A stretch of 64,000 nt of DNA from JANQOH01 sp965243325 (GTDB lineage Bacteria > Pseudomonadota > Alphaproteobacteria > UBA7887), in the NCBI GenBank assembly GCA_965243325.1, contig CBDEUQ010000003.1, forward strand, positions 2,790,001 through 2,854,000. The letters run 5' to 3'. The notes below the pieces were generated by a model, which was not told the DNA's origin, did not search any database, and was given only the letters and a program-made list of their open reading frames with translations. Shown here one piece after another: positions 44,494 to 51,984 of this stretch. Every line of letters begins with the position of its first letter. The stretch's first letter is position 1. A program made the position numbers and the translations under genes.

Positions 44494-44874
44494 TCACCAG
44501 ATGATCTTGTCAGGGTCGCCCTTGTACAGCGAGCGGATGTACGCCACGACCTTCCATATCTGGTCGTCGTCCAGACTGTCCGACCACCCGACCATCGTCG
44601 TGCCCCGGCGGCCTTGGGCGATGGCCTTGAAGATCGTCGCGTCGGTCGGTCGGTAGACCCACTCGTCGTCGGTCAGGTCCGGGCCGACGGCGCCTCCCGC
44701 GTCGGCGCCGTGGCAGGCGTAGCAGCCGGTATCGGCCCACAGACGCTTGCCTTCGGCGATCGCCTCCGCGTCGCCGGTATAGGGGTTCTTCTCGTTCCCG
44801 CCGGCCGCCCCGGCGGGGGCCGAGAGGGCGGCCGCGACGACCGCCCTCCCGAGGATACGTCCGGCGAGCCGCAC
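44494..44874 (-). CDS. Periplasmic c-type cytochrome, partner of the PQQ dehydrogenase
   Basis: This 126-residue monohaem cytochrome has a signal peptide (about residues 1-24, A-V-V-A-A-A-L-S-A-P-A-G-A-A). The haem motif is C51-Y-A-C54-H55, and M94 in G-T-T-M-V-G-W is the likely sixth ligand. It starts with GTG 20 bases after the PQQ alcohol dehydrogenase stop. By position it takes electrons from the dehydrogenase and passes them to the oxidase, as XoxG, cytochrome cL or cytochrome c550 do. It is shorter than typical cytochrome cL. Confidence 0.9.
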   Translation of the reverse strand: MRLAGRILGRAVVAAALSAPAGAAGGNEKNPYTGDAEAIAEGKRLWADTGCYACHGADAGGAVGPDLTDDEWVYRPTDATIFKAIAQGRRGTTMVGWSDSLDDDQIWKVVAYIRSLYKGDPDKIIW

Positions 44875-44893
44875 GTTCCCGCCGCCGTCCCGT

Positions 44894-46606
44894 TTACCCG
44901 TCGAACAAGCCGAACACCGTCAGGTAGCCGCCCTTGCGGCTGTCCTTCAGATGCGGGGCGCCGCCCTTGCCGAAGATCGCCCAGCCGGTCCAGCCGCCGA
45001 AGCCCGCGGGCACGGCCACGTACTGCCGACCGTCGAGCGAATACGTCATCGGACTGCCGAAGATCCCGGTCCCGAGGTTGTAGGAGAAGACCTCCTCGCC
45101 GGTGTCCTGATTGTACGCCTTGAAGTAGCCCTCAGGCGTGCCCGCGAACAGAAGGTTGCCGCCGGTCGCCAGCAGGCCGCCGGTGAACGGCGACTTCGCC
45201 TTGACGGTCCACGTCTTTTCGCCGGTGCGGCCGTCGAAGGCAACGAGCTGGCCGTAGCCGGGATTCCAGCTGATGGTGCCGATGCCCCAATAGGGCTTGC
45301 CGACGGTCCGCTCCGGCGGGTTGAGGCCCTCGCCGAGCGGCGCGCTCTGGATGTCGACGCAGATTTCGCGGCTGGGGACAAAGATGGCCTTGGTGTGCGG
45401 GTTGACCGCCATCGGGTTCCACCACTTGCCGCCTTCGGACGCCGGGCAGATGTCCTTGGCCTCGTAGTCGTAGGCGGGGACCTTTTCCGGGTTCACGATC
45501 GGCCGCCCGTCGGGCTCGAAGCCGGTCATCCAGTTGACCTTGGAGATCGCCACGCCCCAGTGGAAGGCGCTGTCGGTCCGGTCGATGGCGTAGAGCAGGC
45601 CGTTGCGGTCGCCGTGGAAGTAGAGCTGCCTGTCGTCCACGTCCATCAGCACCACTTCGTTGTTGCCGTCGTAGTCCCACACGTCGTGCGGCGTGTACTG
45701 GAACCAGTGCTTGATCTCGCCGGTGTCCGGGTTCAGAGCGAGCGTGGTGTTCGAGTAGAGGTTGTCGCCCGGCCGGTCGACCCCGTCCCAGTCGGGGTTC
45801 GGGTTGCCGACGCCCCAGAAGAGGGTGTCGAGCTCCGGGTCGTAGGAGCCGGTGATCCACGCCGAAGCGCCGCCGAAATCGGCCGCGTCGCCGTCTCCCC
45901 AGCTCTCGCGGTTGGGCTCGCCGACGGCCGGGATGGTGTACGTGCGCCACGCCTGCTCGCCGGTTTCGGCGTCGAGCGCCTCGATGTAGAGCCGGGTCGG
46001 GTACTCGGCGCCCGACAGTCCGACAACCACGTTGCCCTTCACCGCGAGCGGGGCGACGGTCATCGTGTACGCCTCTTCCCAGTTGCCGATGTTGCGGTGC
46101 CAGACGACCTCGCCGGTCTTCGCGTCGAGCGCGACGACATCGGCGTCCGGCGTCGCCAGGTAGACCTTGTCGCGGTAGAGCGCGGCGCCGCGGTTGCCGA
46201 TGTCGCAGCACATCTTGCCGGCCACGTCCTCGGGCAGCTCGTCGACGTAGCGCCAGAGCTCGTCGCCGGTGCGCGCGTCGATGGCATAAAGGCGCCCGTG
46301 CGACGCCGTCGCGTACATCACGCCGCCGTTGACCAGCGGCGTCGTGTTCTGCGCGTCCAGCACGCCGAACGAGAACGACCACTTGGGGACCATGCGGCGG
46401 ATCGTACTGGTGTCGATCTGGCTGAGCGGGCTGAACCGCGTCGACGAGTAGTCCCGCGGGGCCATCAGCCAGTTGTTCGGATCCTGCCCCGCCTCGAGCA
46501 GCATGGCGTCGGTCACGTAGTCCTGGGAGGACACCCCCGGCGCGCCCAGCGCCAGGGCCGCCGCCGCAGCCAGCGGCCACACTCCCTTCGATAATCCGGA
46601 TCGCAT
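44894..46606 (-). CDS. PQQ-dependent alcohol dehydrogenase with lanthanide-type active site
   Basis: This 570-residue periplasmic quinoprotein has a signal peptide (residues 1 to about 28) and an eight-bladed propeller with W-docking repeats such as D-A-K-T-G-E-V-V-W. The vicinal disulfide is C133-C134 in K-M-C-C-D-I-G. Expected metal ligands are E201, N268 and catalytic D311. D313, two residues on (W-D-Y-D-G), is the extra acidic ligand that marks rare-earth enzymes of the XoxF/ExaF type; calcium MxaF has alanine there. An AAGGAGG precedes the ATG at 46606. It could oxidise methanol, ethanol or a larger alcohol. No mxa or pqq genes are in the window. Confidence 0.9.
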   Translation of the reverse strand: MRSGLSKGVWPLAAAAALALGAPGVSSQDYVTDAMLLEAGQDPNNWLMAPRDYSSTRFSPLSQIDTSTIRRMVPKWSFSFGVLDAQNTTPLVNGGVMYATASHGRLYAIDARTGDELWRYVDELPEDVAGKMCCDIGNRGAALYRDKVYLATPDADVVALDAKTGEVVWHRNIGNWEEAYTMTVAPLAVKGNVVVGLSGAEYPTRLYIEALDAETGEQAWRTYTIPAVGEPNRESWGDGDAADFGGASAWITGSYDPELDTLFWGVGNPNPDWDGVDRPGDNLYSNTTLALNPDTGEIKHWFQYTPHDVWDYDGNNEVVLMDVDDRQLYFHGDRNGLLYAIDRTDSAFHWGVAISKVNWMTGFEPDGRPIVNPEKVPAYDYEAKDICPASEGGKWWNPMAVNPHTKAIFVPSREICVDIQSAPLGEGLNPPERTVGKPYWGIGTISWNPGYGQLVAFDGRTGEKTWTVKAKSPFTGGLLATGGNLLFAGTPEGYFKAYNQDTGEEVFSYNLGTGIFGSPMTYSLDGRQYVAVPAGFGGWTGWAIFGKGGAPHLKDSRKGGYLTVFGLFDG

Positions 46607-46694
46607 TGCGTCCCTCCTTACAGCCAATTGCATCCGTTCAGCCAAGATGCGACGGCGTGCAGGGTATAGGAAACCGTTCGGAACTTGAAACTCG

Positions 46695-46726
46695 GGGAGC
46701 CGCCCGGCTCCCGAATGGCGTATAGT
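46695..46726 (+). promoter_or_regulatory. Candidate promoter with operator-like dyad in the PQQ-ADH / LLM divergent region
   Basis: GGGAGCC (46695-46701), GCCC, GGCTCCC (46706-46712) is a perfect 7-base dyad, followed nine bases later by TATAGT (46721-46726). The LLM ATG lies 29 bases further. The dyad sits in the -35/-10 region, a common repressor position, and could serve both directions of the 148-base spacer. Confidence 0.45.
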
Positions 46727-46754
46727 CGCGCGGCGGCGAACGGAGGGGGGCGGC

Positions 46755-47837
46755 ATGCATCTCGGATATTTCGGACTGATGGGCTACCGCGAGCGCGGCA
46801 CCCCGCCGGAGCGGGTGTTCCGCGAGCATATCGAGCAGGTGCGGCACGCCGACCGGCTGGGGTTCGAGATCGCTTGGTTCGCCGAGCATCACTTCTCCAA
46901 CTACTGCATCTGCCCGTCGCCGCTGCTCATGGCCGCGCGTTGCGCCGGTGAGACGAGCCGCATCAAGCTCGCGCCCGCCGTCATCGTGACGCCGCTCTAT
47001 CAGCCGGCGCGCGTGCTTGCCGAGATCGGGATGGTCGACTGTCTGACCGGCGGCCGGCTCGTGCTCGGCGTCGGCAGCGGCTATCAGCCCTACGAGTTCG
47101 AGCGCTTCGGCCAGGACCTCGCGAACGCCCGGCCGATGCTGGAAGAGTTTCTCGACATGCTGCATCTCGCCTTCGACCGCGAGACCTTCAGCTACGCCGG
47201 CGACCACTACCGCCTGCCGGAAACCCACATCAGCGCGCGCCCGATCGACGGCCTTCCGGAGATCTGGGTCGCCGGCGACAACGAGTTCGGCCACCGCCTG
47301 TGCGCCCGCCGCGGCTACGTGCCGTTGTTCACCGGCCGCTGGCTGGGCGCCGACTATCTCGCCACCATGCGCGAGCGGGTCGCCGCGAGCTACGCCGCCG
47401 AAGGGCGCGACGTGAACACGATGCCGCTCGGGATCCAGCGCTTCCTCTGCGTCACCGCGAACCGCGCCGAGACTCTCGCCTACGTCGAGAACGCGCGCCA
47501 CCAGATGCGGCTCGCGTCGGCGCTGCGCCGCCGCGCCGAGGTGATGGACGGGGCGATGATGACCGAGATTCCGATGCAGAACGAGCTGACGCTGGAAGAG
47601 ATGGCCGACAACCTGCTCGTCGGCGACGCCGAGACGGTCGCCGAGCGGCTCGCGGCGGACATCCGCGCCGCCCGGCCCTCGCACATGATGTTCCACTTCC
47701 AGGTCGGCGGTTCGTCGCACGCCGCCGCGATGGCGAGCATGGAAGCGCTCGTGACCGACATCGTGCCGATGGTGGAGGCGGAGCTCGGGCCGCTCGAGTC
47801 CCTCGGCGCCCCCGCGGTCCCCGCGGCGGCCGAGTAA
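46755..47837 (+). CDS. LLM-class flavin-dependent oxidoreductase
   Basis: This 360-residue luciferase-like protein has the usual F-E-I-A-W-F-A-E-H-H-F, I-K-L-A-P-A-V-I-V-T-P-L-Y-Q-P-A-R and G-R-L-V-L-G-V-G-S-G-Y-Q blocks. It differs clearly from the MsnO8-type paralogue at 42.7 kb. Substrate unknown; members oxidise aldehydes, sulfonates, amines or other small compounds with reduced flavin. An AGGGGGG Shine-Dalgarno precedes the ATG. It is the first gene of a plus-strand run that reaches the IlvD/Edd dehydratase, though a terminator-like hairpin follows it. Confidence 0.88.
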   Translation: MHLGYFGLMGYRERGTPPERVFREHIEQVRHADRLGFEIAWFAEHHFSNYCICPSPLLMAARCAGETSRIKLAPAVIVTPLYQPARVLAEIGMVDCLTGGRLVLGVGSGYQPYEFERFGQDLANARPMLEEFLDMLHLAFDRETFSYAGDHYRLPETHISARPIDGLPEIWVAGDNEFGHRLCARRGYVPLFTGRWLGADYLATMRERVAASYAAEGRDVNTMPLGIQRFLCVTANRAETLAYVENARHQMRLASALRRRAEVMDGAMMTEIPMQNELTLEEMADNLLVGDAETVAERLAADIRAARPSHMMFHFQVGGSSHAAAMASMEALVTDIVPMVEAELGPLESLGAPAVPAAAE

Positions 47838-47840
47838 TCG

Positions 47841-47867
47841 CGCCGCGCCAGCGGCGTCGCGGCGTTT
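47841..47867 (+). terminator. Intrinsic-terminator-like hairpin after LLM gene
   Basis: CGCCGCG (47841-47847) pairs with CGCGGCG (47858-47864), with further pairing in the loop, and TTT follows. It starts three bases after the LLM stop. Confidence 0.4.
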
Positions 47868-47951
47868 CCCGCACGTCTGCGCTGCTTGCGCGGGCGGGCG
47901 AACGGTTGCACCATCGCAGCGCAATTTGTCCGACCAACGAGGAGACGAGGC

Positions 47952-48245
47952 ATGGCGGTCAAGGTCCTGCTCGAAGTCAAGGCGAAGCCCGGCACCGGTG
48001 ACGATCTTCTCGCGGTCTTCCGCGAGATTCTCCCCGACACGCGCGCCTACGACGGCTGTCTCGGCGTCGACACCCTGCGCGGCCAGGACGACCCGGACGT
48101 GCTGGTCCTCGTCGAGAGTTGGGAAAGCCGGGCACACTACGAGAAGTATTTCGCCTGGCGCCAGGAGAGCGGACTCGTCGGGCAGCTGGGCGACGCCGTG
48201 GCCGCGCCGCCGAGCCTTCGTTACTTCGACGAAACGGACGCCTGA
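47952..48245 (+). CDS. Antibiotic-biosynthesis-monooxygenase (ABM) domain protein
   Basis: This 97-residue protein is a single ABM (YgiN/HmoB-like) alpha-beta barrel half. It has the opening K-V-L-L-E-V-K-A-K-P-G, the R-A-Y-D-G-C-L-G-V-D segment and V-L-V-E-S-W-E-S-R-A-H-Y-E-K-Y. Such proteins are cofactor-free quinol or polyketide monooxygenases, or stress proteins. GGAG stands before the ATG. It is 14 bases upstream of an SDR gene, so they are likely cotranscribed. A role together with the LLM gene is possible but inferred from position only. Confidence 0.85.
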   Translation: MAVKVLLEVKAKPGTGDDLLAVFREILPDTRAYDGCLGVDTLRGQDDPDVLVLVESWESRAHYEKYFAWRQESGLVGQLGDAVAAPPSLRYFDETDA

Positions 48246-48259
48246 ACCGCCGTCCGGCC

Positions 48260-49021
48260 ATGCGCATCGACGGCGCCGCGGCGGTCGTCAGCGGAGGCGC
48301 GCGCGGTCTCGGCGCGGCGACGGCACGTCTGCTTGCGGCGCGCGGCGCGCGGGTGGCGGTGTTGGACGTCGCCGACGGCACCGCGGTCGCCGAGGAGACC
48401 GGCGGCGTGTATGCGGCCTGCGACGTCGGCGACGCGGCTTCGACGAAGGCCGCCTTCGCCGCGGCAAAGGCGGCGCACGGGCCGCCGCGCATCCTCGTCA
48501 ACTGCGCCGGCGTCGGGCCCATGGCGCGGCTGCTTCGCCGCTCGGGGCCGCATTCGCTCGACCTCTTCGAGGCGGTCATGCGCGTGAACGTGACCGGCAC
48601 CTTCAACTGCATCCGCCTCGCCGCCGCCGCGATGGCCGAGCTCGAGCCCACCGCGAGCGGCGACCGCGGCGTCATCGTCAATACCGCCTCCATCGCAGCC
48701 TTCGACGGCAACCTCGGCAGCGTGGCCTATTCCGCGTCGAAGGCGGCGGTGGCCGGCATGACCCTGCCGCTGGCGCGCGACCTCGCGCCGTACGACGTTC
48801 GCGTCGTGGCGATCGCGCCGGGCGCGTTCGACACGGACATGTATTCCGCCATCGACAGCAAGGCGGGCGAGGCCATGCTCGACGACGTGCAGTCGCCGAA
48901 GCGCAAGGGACGGCCGGCGGAGTTCGCCGACCTCGTCGGCCACGTCGTCGAGAACCAGATGTTCAACGGCTCGGTCGTGCGCCTCGATGCCGGCCTGCGC
49001 ATCGGCGCGCGTTACGGCTGA
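48260..49021 (+). CDS. SDR family oxidoreductase (type-2 3-hydroxyacyl-CoA dehydrogenase-like)
   Basis: This 253-residue SDR has V-S-G-G-A-R-G-L-G for cofactor binding, a D in A-V-L-D-V that favours NAD, N-C-A-G-V-G, catalytic Y-S-A-S-K and an A-P-G-A-F-D-T-D-M block. The overall pattern (G-V-I-V-N-T-A-S-I-A-A-F-D-G, long C-terminal E-F-A-D-L-V-G-H-V-V) is that of HSD17B10-like enzymes that oxidise 3-hydroxyacyl-CoA or hydroxy-steroids. Start at ATG 48260. It follows the ABM gene by 14 bases. Confidence 0.86.
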   Translation: MRIDGAAAVVSGGARGLGAATARLLAARGARVAVLDVADGTAVAEETGGVYAACDVGDAASTKAAFAAAKAAHGPPRILVNCAGVGPMARLLRRSGPHSLDLFEAVMRVNVTGTFNCIRLAAAAMAELEPTASGDRGVIVNTASIAAFDGNLGSVAYSASKAAVAGMTLPLARDLAPYDVRVVAIAPGAFDTDMYSAIDSKAGEAMLDDVQSPKRKGRPAEFADLVGHVVENQMFNGSVVRLDAGLRIGARYG

Positions 49022-49059
49022 ACCCGGACGCACGACCGGACACACGAAAGGAAAGGCCG

Positions 49060-50082
49060 ATGGCGGACCGGCGCGAGTGGATCGCCCGCATGGCGGGCCG
49101 CGACGACTGGCTGGCCCAGGTCGACGAAGCGGTCGTCGACCCCGGCCGCGAGATCGTCGATCCGCATCATCATCTGTGGATCCGCGGCGGAGCGCGCTAT
49201 CTGCTCGACGATCTGTGGGCCGACACCGGATCCGGCCATGACGTGCGGCAGACGGTGTTTCTCGAATGCCGGACGCATTGGGCGACGGAGGGCTCGGCGC
49301 ACCTGCGCCCCGTCGGTGAGACGCGCTTCGTCGCCGAAATCGCCGCCGCTTCGGCGCACGGGCCGGGCAAGGCGGAGATCGCCGGAATCGTCGCCCACGC
49401 CGACCTCGGCGATCCGCGGCTCGACGAAGTACTGGATGCGCACGAAGACGCGGGCCAGGGGCGTTTCCGCGGCATTCGCCACTCGGGCGCGTACGAGCCG
49501 AACGCCGACGCGCTCACCATTCCCGGCCGCGGGCCGGCGAATCTGTACGAAAGCGACGCCTTCCGCGCCGGCGTCGCCCGGCTCGGCGAGCGCGGTCTGA
49601 GCTTCGATACCTGGCATTACCACCACCAGAACCGGGACTTTCGCGATCTTGCCGCGGCCGTGCCGGGCACCGCGATCGTGCTCGACCACTTCGGCACGCC
49701 GCTCGGCGTCGGCGCCTGGGCCGGCCGGCGCGACGAGATTTTTGCCGCCTGGAAGGACGACATCGCGGCCATCGCCGAATGCCCCAACGTCCACGCCAAG
49801 CTGGGCGGGCTTGCCATGCCCGACAACGGTTTCGGCTGGCACGAACGCGCCCGCCCGCCGGACTCCGATGCGATCGTGGCGGCTCAGGCCCGCTACTTTC
49901 ACCACGCCATCGACTGTTTCGGCCCCGCACGCTGCATGTTCGAGAGCAACTTCCCGGTCGATCGCGTATCCGTCGGCTACAAGGTGCTGTGGAACGCCTT
50001 CAAGAAGATCGCCGCCGCCTACGACGATGCGGCGCAGGCGGCGATGTTCGCCGGCACCGCGCGCCGCGTCTATCGCCTCTGA
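49060..50082 (+). CDS. Amidohydrolase-family TIM-barrel hydrolase (COG3618)
   Basis: This 340-residue protein belongs to the amidohydrolase 2 group that includes lactonases (2-pyrone-4,6-dicarboxylate, L-fuconolactone and related). The D-P-H-H-H-L-W motif carries H36 to H38. V-L-D-H-F-G-T-P, the V-H-A-K-L-G-G-L-A-M-P block and F-E-S-N-F-P-V-D-R with the conserved Asp follow. Whether it needs metal cannot be told. AAAGGAAAGG precedes the ATG. It sits between an SDR and a methyltransferase with two bases to the latter, so cotranscription is likely. Confidence 0.87.
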   Translation: MADRREWIARMAGRDDWLAQVDEAVVDPGREIVDPHHHLWIRGGARYLLDDLWADTGSGHDVRQTVFLECRTHWATEGSAHLRPVGETRFVAEIAAASAHGPGKAEIAGIVAHADLGDPRLDEVLDAHEDAGQGRFRGIRHSGAYEPNADALTIPGRGPANLYESDAFRAGVARLGERGLSFDTWHYHHQNRDFRDLAAAVPGTAIVLDHFGTPLGVGAWAGRRDEIFAAWKDDIAAIAECPNVHAKLGGLAMPDNGFGWHERARPPDSDAIVAAQARYFHHAIDCFGPARCMFESNFPVDRVSVGYKVLWNAFKKIAAAYDDAAQAAMFAGTARRVYRL

Positions 50083-50084
50083 CC

Positions 50085-50912
50085 GTGGCCGCGCCCCGCG
50101 ACCCGCACCGCTTCGTGAACGCGCTCGGCCCGGACATGGTCGAGCGCCTGGTGGAGAGGCTCGAGAGCCGCGGCCGGGACCGCGTGTTCACGCGCCTGTT
50201 CGAGAACTATGCGGCGAAGCTCGATCTCGCGGACGACGCCGCCATCCTCGAGATCGGCTGCGGCACCGGAGTCGTCGCCCGCGCCCTCGCCCGCCGGCGC
50301 GGCGGCAGCGGGCGGATCGTGGGCGTCGACCAGAGCCCGGCGTTCGTCGCCGCGGCGCGGCGTTTCGCCGCCGCCGAGTCGCTGGCCCGGGCGCTCGACT
50401 TTCGCGTCGGCGATGCCCATGAGCTGCCTTTCGAGGCGGATTCGTTCGACGCCGCCGTCGCCCACACGCTGATCAGCCATGCCGGCGATCCGGCGGCGGT
50501 GCTGGCCGAGGCGCGGCGCGTGCTGAAGCCGGGCGGCGTGCTCGTCGTGTTCGACGGCGACTACGCTTCGCTGACCTACGCCTACGGCGATGCCGAGGCC
50601 GGCCGCCGCATGGACTGGGCGCTCGCGCGCGCCGCCTTCAACAACCCGCTGGTGATGCGGGCGCTGCCGCGGCTGCTGGACGAGGCCGGTCTGGAGGTGC
50701 GCGAGACCCTGGCCGACGTGGTTTCGGAGATCGGCGCCGGAAGCTATTTCCGCAGCATGGCGGAGACCTATGCGCCGCTGATCGCCGAGGCCGGGCTGGC
50801 CTCCGCCGGCGAGGTCGACGCCTGGCTGCGGGCGCAGCGCGACGCCATGGCCGACGGCCGCTTCTTCGCCTCGTGCAACTACTACAGCGTCATCGCCCGC
50901 CGTCCGCGATAG
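50085..50912 (+). CDS. SAM-dependent class I methyltransferase
   Basis: This 275-residue protein has the SAM motif I-L-E-I-G-C-G-T-G-V-V-A at residues 54-65, D in G-V-D-Q-S for ribose, A-H-E-L-P-F-E-A-D-S-F-D-A-A and the post-motif R-R-V-L-K-P-G-G. That is the Methyltransf_11 pattern. The start is GTG at 50085, two bases after the amidohydrolase stop. Acceptor unknown; placed among oxidising enzymes it could methylate a hydroxyl or carboxylate intermediate, but this is speculation. Confidence 0.86.
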   Translation: MAAPRDPHRFVNALGPDMVERLVERLESRGRDRVFTRLFENYAAKLDLADDAAILEIGCGTGVVARALARRRGGSGRIVGVDQSPAFVAAARRFAAAESLARALDFRVGDAHELPFEADSFDAAVAHTLISHAGDPAAVLAEARRVLKPGGVLVVFDGDYASLTYAYGDAEAGRRMDWALARAAFNNPLVMRALPRLLDEAGLEVRETLADVVSEIGAGSYFRSMAETYAPLIAEAGLASAGEVDAWLRAQRDAMADGRFFASCNYYSVIARRPR

Positions 50913-50947
50913 CCCGAAGCGGCGTGGAACGCTCGCTGGTCGCGCGC

Positions 50948-50953
50948 TATAGT
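50948..50953 (+). promoter_or_regulatory. Candidate -10 element (TATAGT) for the Asp-box/dehydratase pair
   Basis: TATAGT lies 32 bases before the ATG at 50980, in a 67-base gap. It is the same hexamer as at 46721. The upstream region has no clear -35. Confidence 0.4.
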
Positions 50954-50979
50954 CGGGGCGGCTTGAGGGAGGACGCGAC

Positions 50980-51969
50980 ATGATTCTCGCCGGCACCGCC
51001 GAAGGTGTATTCGCGCTCGCCGCGGACGGCCCCGAACAGCGGCTCGAGAGCCGCTGCGTGCGCGATCTCGTGCGCCTCGGCGGCCGCCTGTTCGCCGGCA
51101 CCGACGCCGGGCTGTTCCTCTCCGACGACGACGGTGCGGTCTGGCGCTTCGCCGGCCTCGGCGACCGCGAGATCTGGCAGGTCCGCGGCGCCGGCGCACG
51201 GACCGTCTACGCGGCGACCCAGCCCGCAGCCCTGTTCCGCAGCGACGACGACGGCGATACTTGGCGCGAGCTGCCGGCACTGTCCGACGACCCCGCGGCC
51301 GCCGACTGGTGCCTGCCGCTCTCGCCGCCGCAGCCGGCGCGGGCGCGCGCGCTGGTCGTCGACCGCGACGATCCGCGGCGCCTCTGGCTCGGGATCGAAG
51401 TCGGCGGCATCGCCCGCAGCGACGACGGCGGCGAAAGCTGGTCGCTCGACCGGCCCGGCGGCAACCCGGACCTGCACATGATGTTCGCCCACCCCGCGGC
51501 GCCCGCAACGTTGTACGCCTCCACCGGCTATGGACGCGTCTACGGCGAGGCGGCGCGCATCGAAGGCAACGCCGGCGTCTTCCGTTCCGACGACTACGGG
51601 GCGACGTGGCGCTACGTCTGGGCCGGCATCGAGCCGCGCTACTCACGGCCCATGTGCGTCGATCCGCGGCCGCCGTACGGGGTCACCGTCGGCAGCGCCC
51701 CCTCGGCGTTCTCGCACGCGACGAACGAGGGCGGCGCCGCCGCGATGCTGTTCCGCTCGGACGACGGCTGCGAGACGTGGCGCTCGCTGTGCGACGCCGC
51801 GCATTCGCCGTCGACGGCGAACTTCCACGGTCTCGCGCCCGACCCGGACAAGGCGGGCAGCGTCCTCGTCGGCACCGACACCGGCGAGGTCTGGCGCGTC
51901 GGCGAGGGCGCCGACTGGACGATGCTCGCCTCGGGCATGCCGCTCGTCGCCTCGCTTCTGCCTCTGTGA
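50980..51969 (+). CDS. Asp-box (BNR) beta-propeller protein, cytoplasmic
   Basis: This 329-residue protein is built of repeats with five Asp-box motifs (S-x-D-x-G-x-x-W) at residues 48-55, 88-95, 147-154, 203-210 and 260-267, with a degenerate sixth near 299-305. That is a sialidase-like or VPS10-like propeller. There is no signal peptide, and I see no sialidase F/Y-R-I-P motif or catalytic set. It starts after GGGAGGA and ends 15 bases before the IlvD/Edd dehydratase, so the two are one transcription unit. A scaffold, lectin-like sensor or lactonase role is conceivable; none is shown. Confidence 0.82.
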   Translation: MILAGTAEGVFALAADGPEQRLESRCVRDLVRLGGRLFAGTDAGLFLSDDDGAVWRFAGLGDREIWQVRGAGARTVYAATQPAALFRSDDDGDTWRELPALSDDPAAADWCLPLSPPQPARARALVVDRDDPRRLWLGIEVGGIARSDDGGESWSLDRPGGNPDLHMMFAHPAAPATLYASTGYGRVYGEAARIEGNAGVFRSDDYGATWRYVWAGIEPRYSRPMCVDPRPPYGVTVGSAPSAFSHATNEGGAAAMLFRSDDGCETWRSLCDAAHSPSTANFHGLAPDPDKAGSVLVGTDTGEVWRVGEGADWTMLASGMPLVASLLPL

Positions 51970-51984
51970 CGCGGCCGGCCGCGC

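Noticed and set aside
44894..46606. Naming the quinoprotein mxaF or xoxF
   Set aside because: The metal site suggests the rare-earth group, but no mxa/xox accessory genes are present and other PQQ-ADH types share D-Y-D, so a symbol would overstate the evidence.
48260..49021. Treating the frame from 48119 as the SDR start
   Set aside because: Its first 47 codons overlap the ABM gene and lack SDR sequence; the ATG at 48260 starts just before the Rossmann motif.
50980..51969. Calling the Asp-box protein a sialidase
   Set aside because: Asp boxes alone are not specific; there is no signal peptide, no F/Y-R-I-P motif and no visible arginine triad or nucleophile set.
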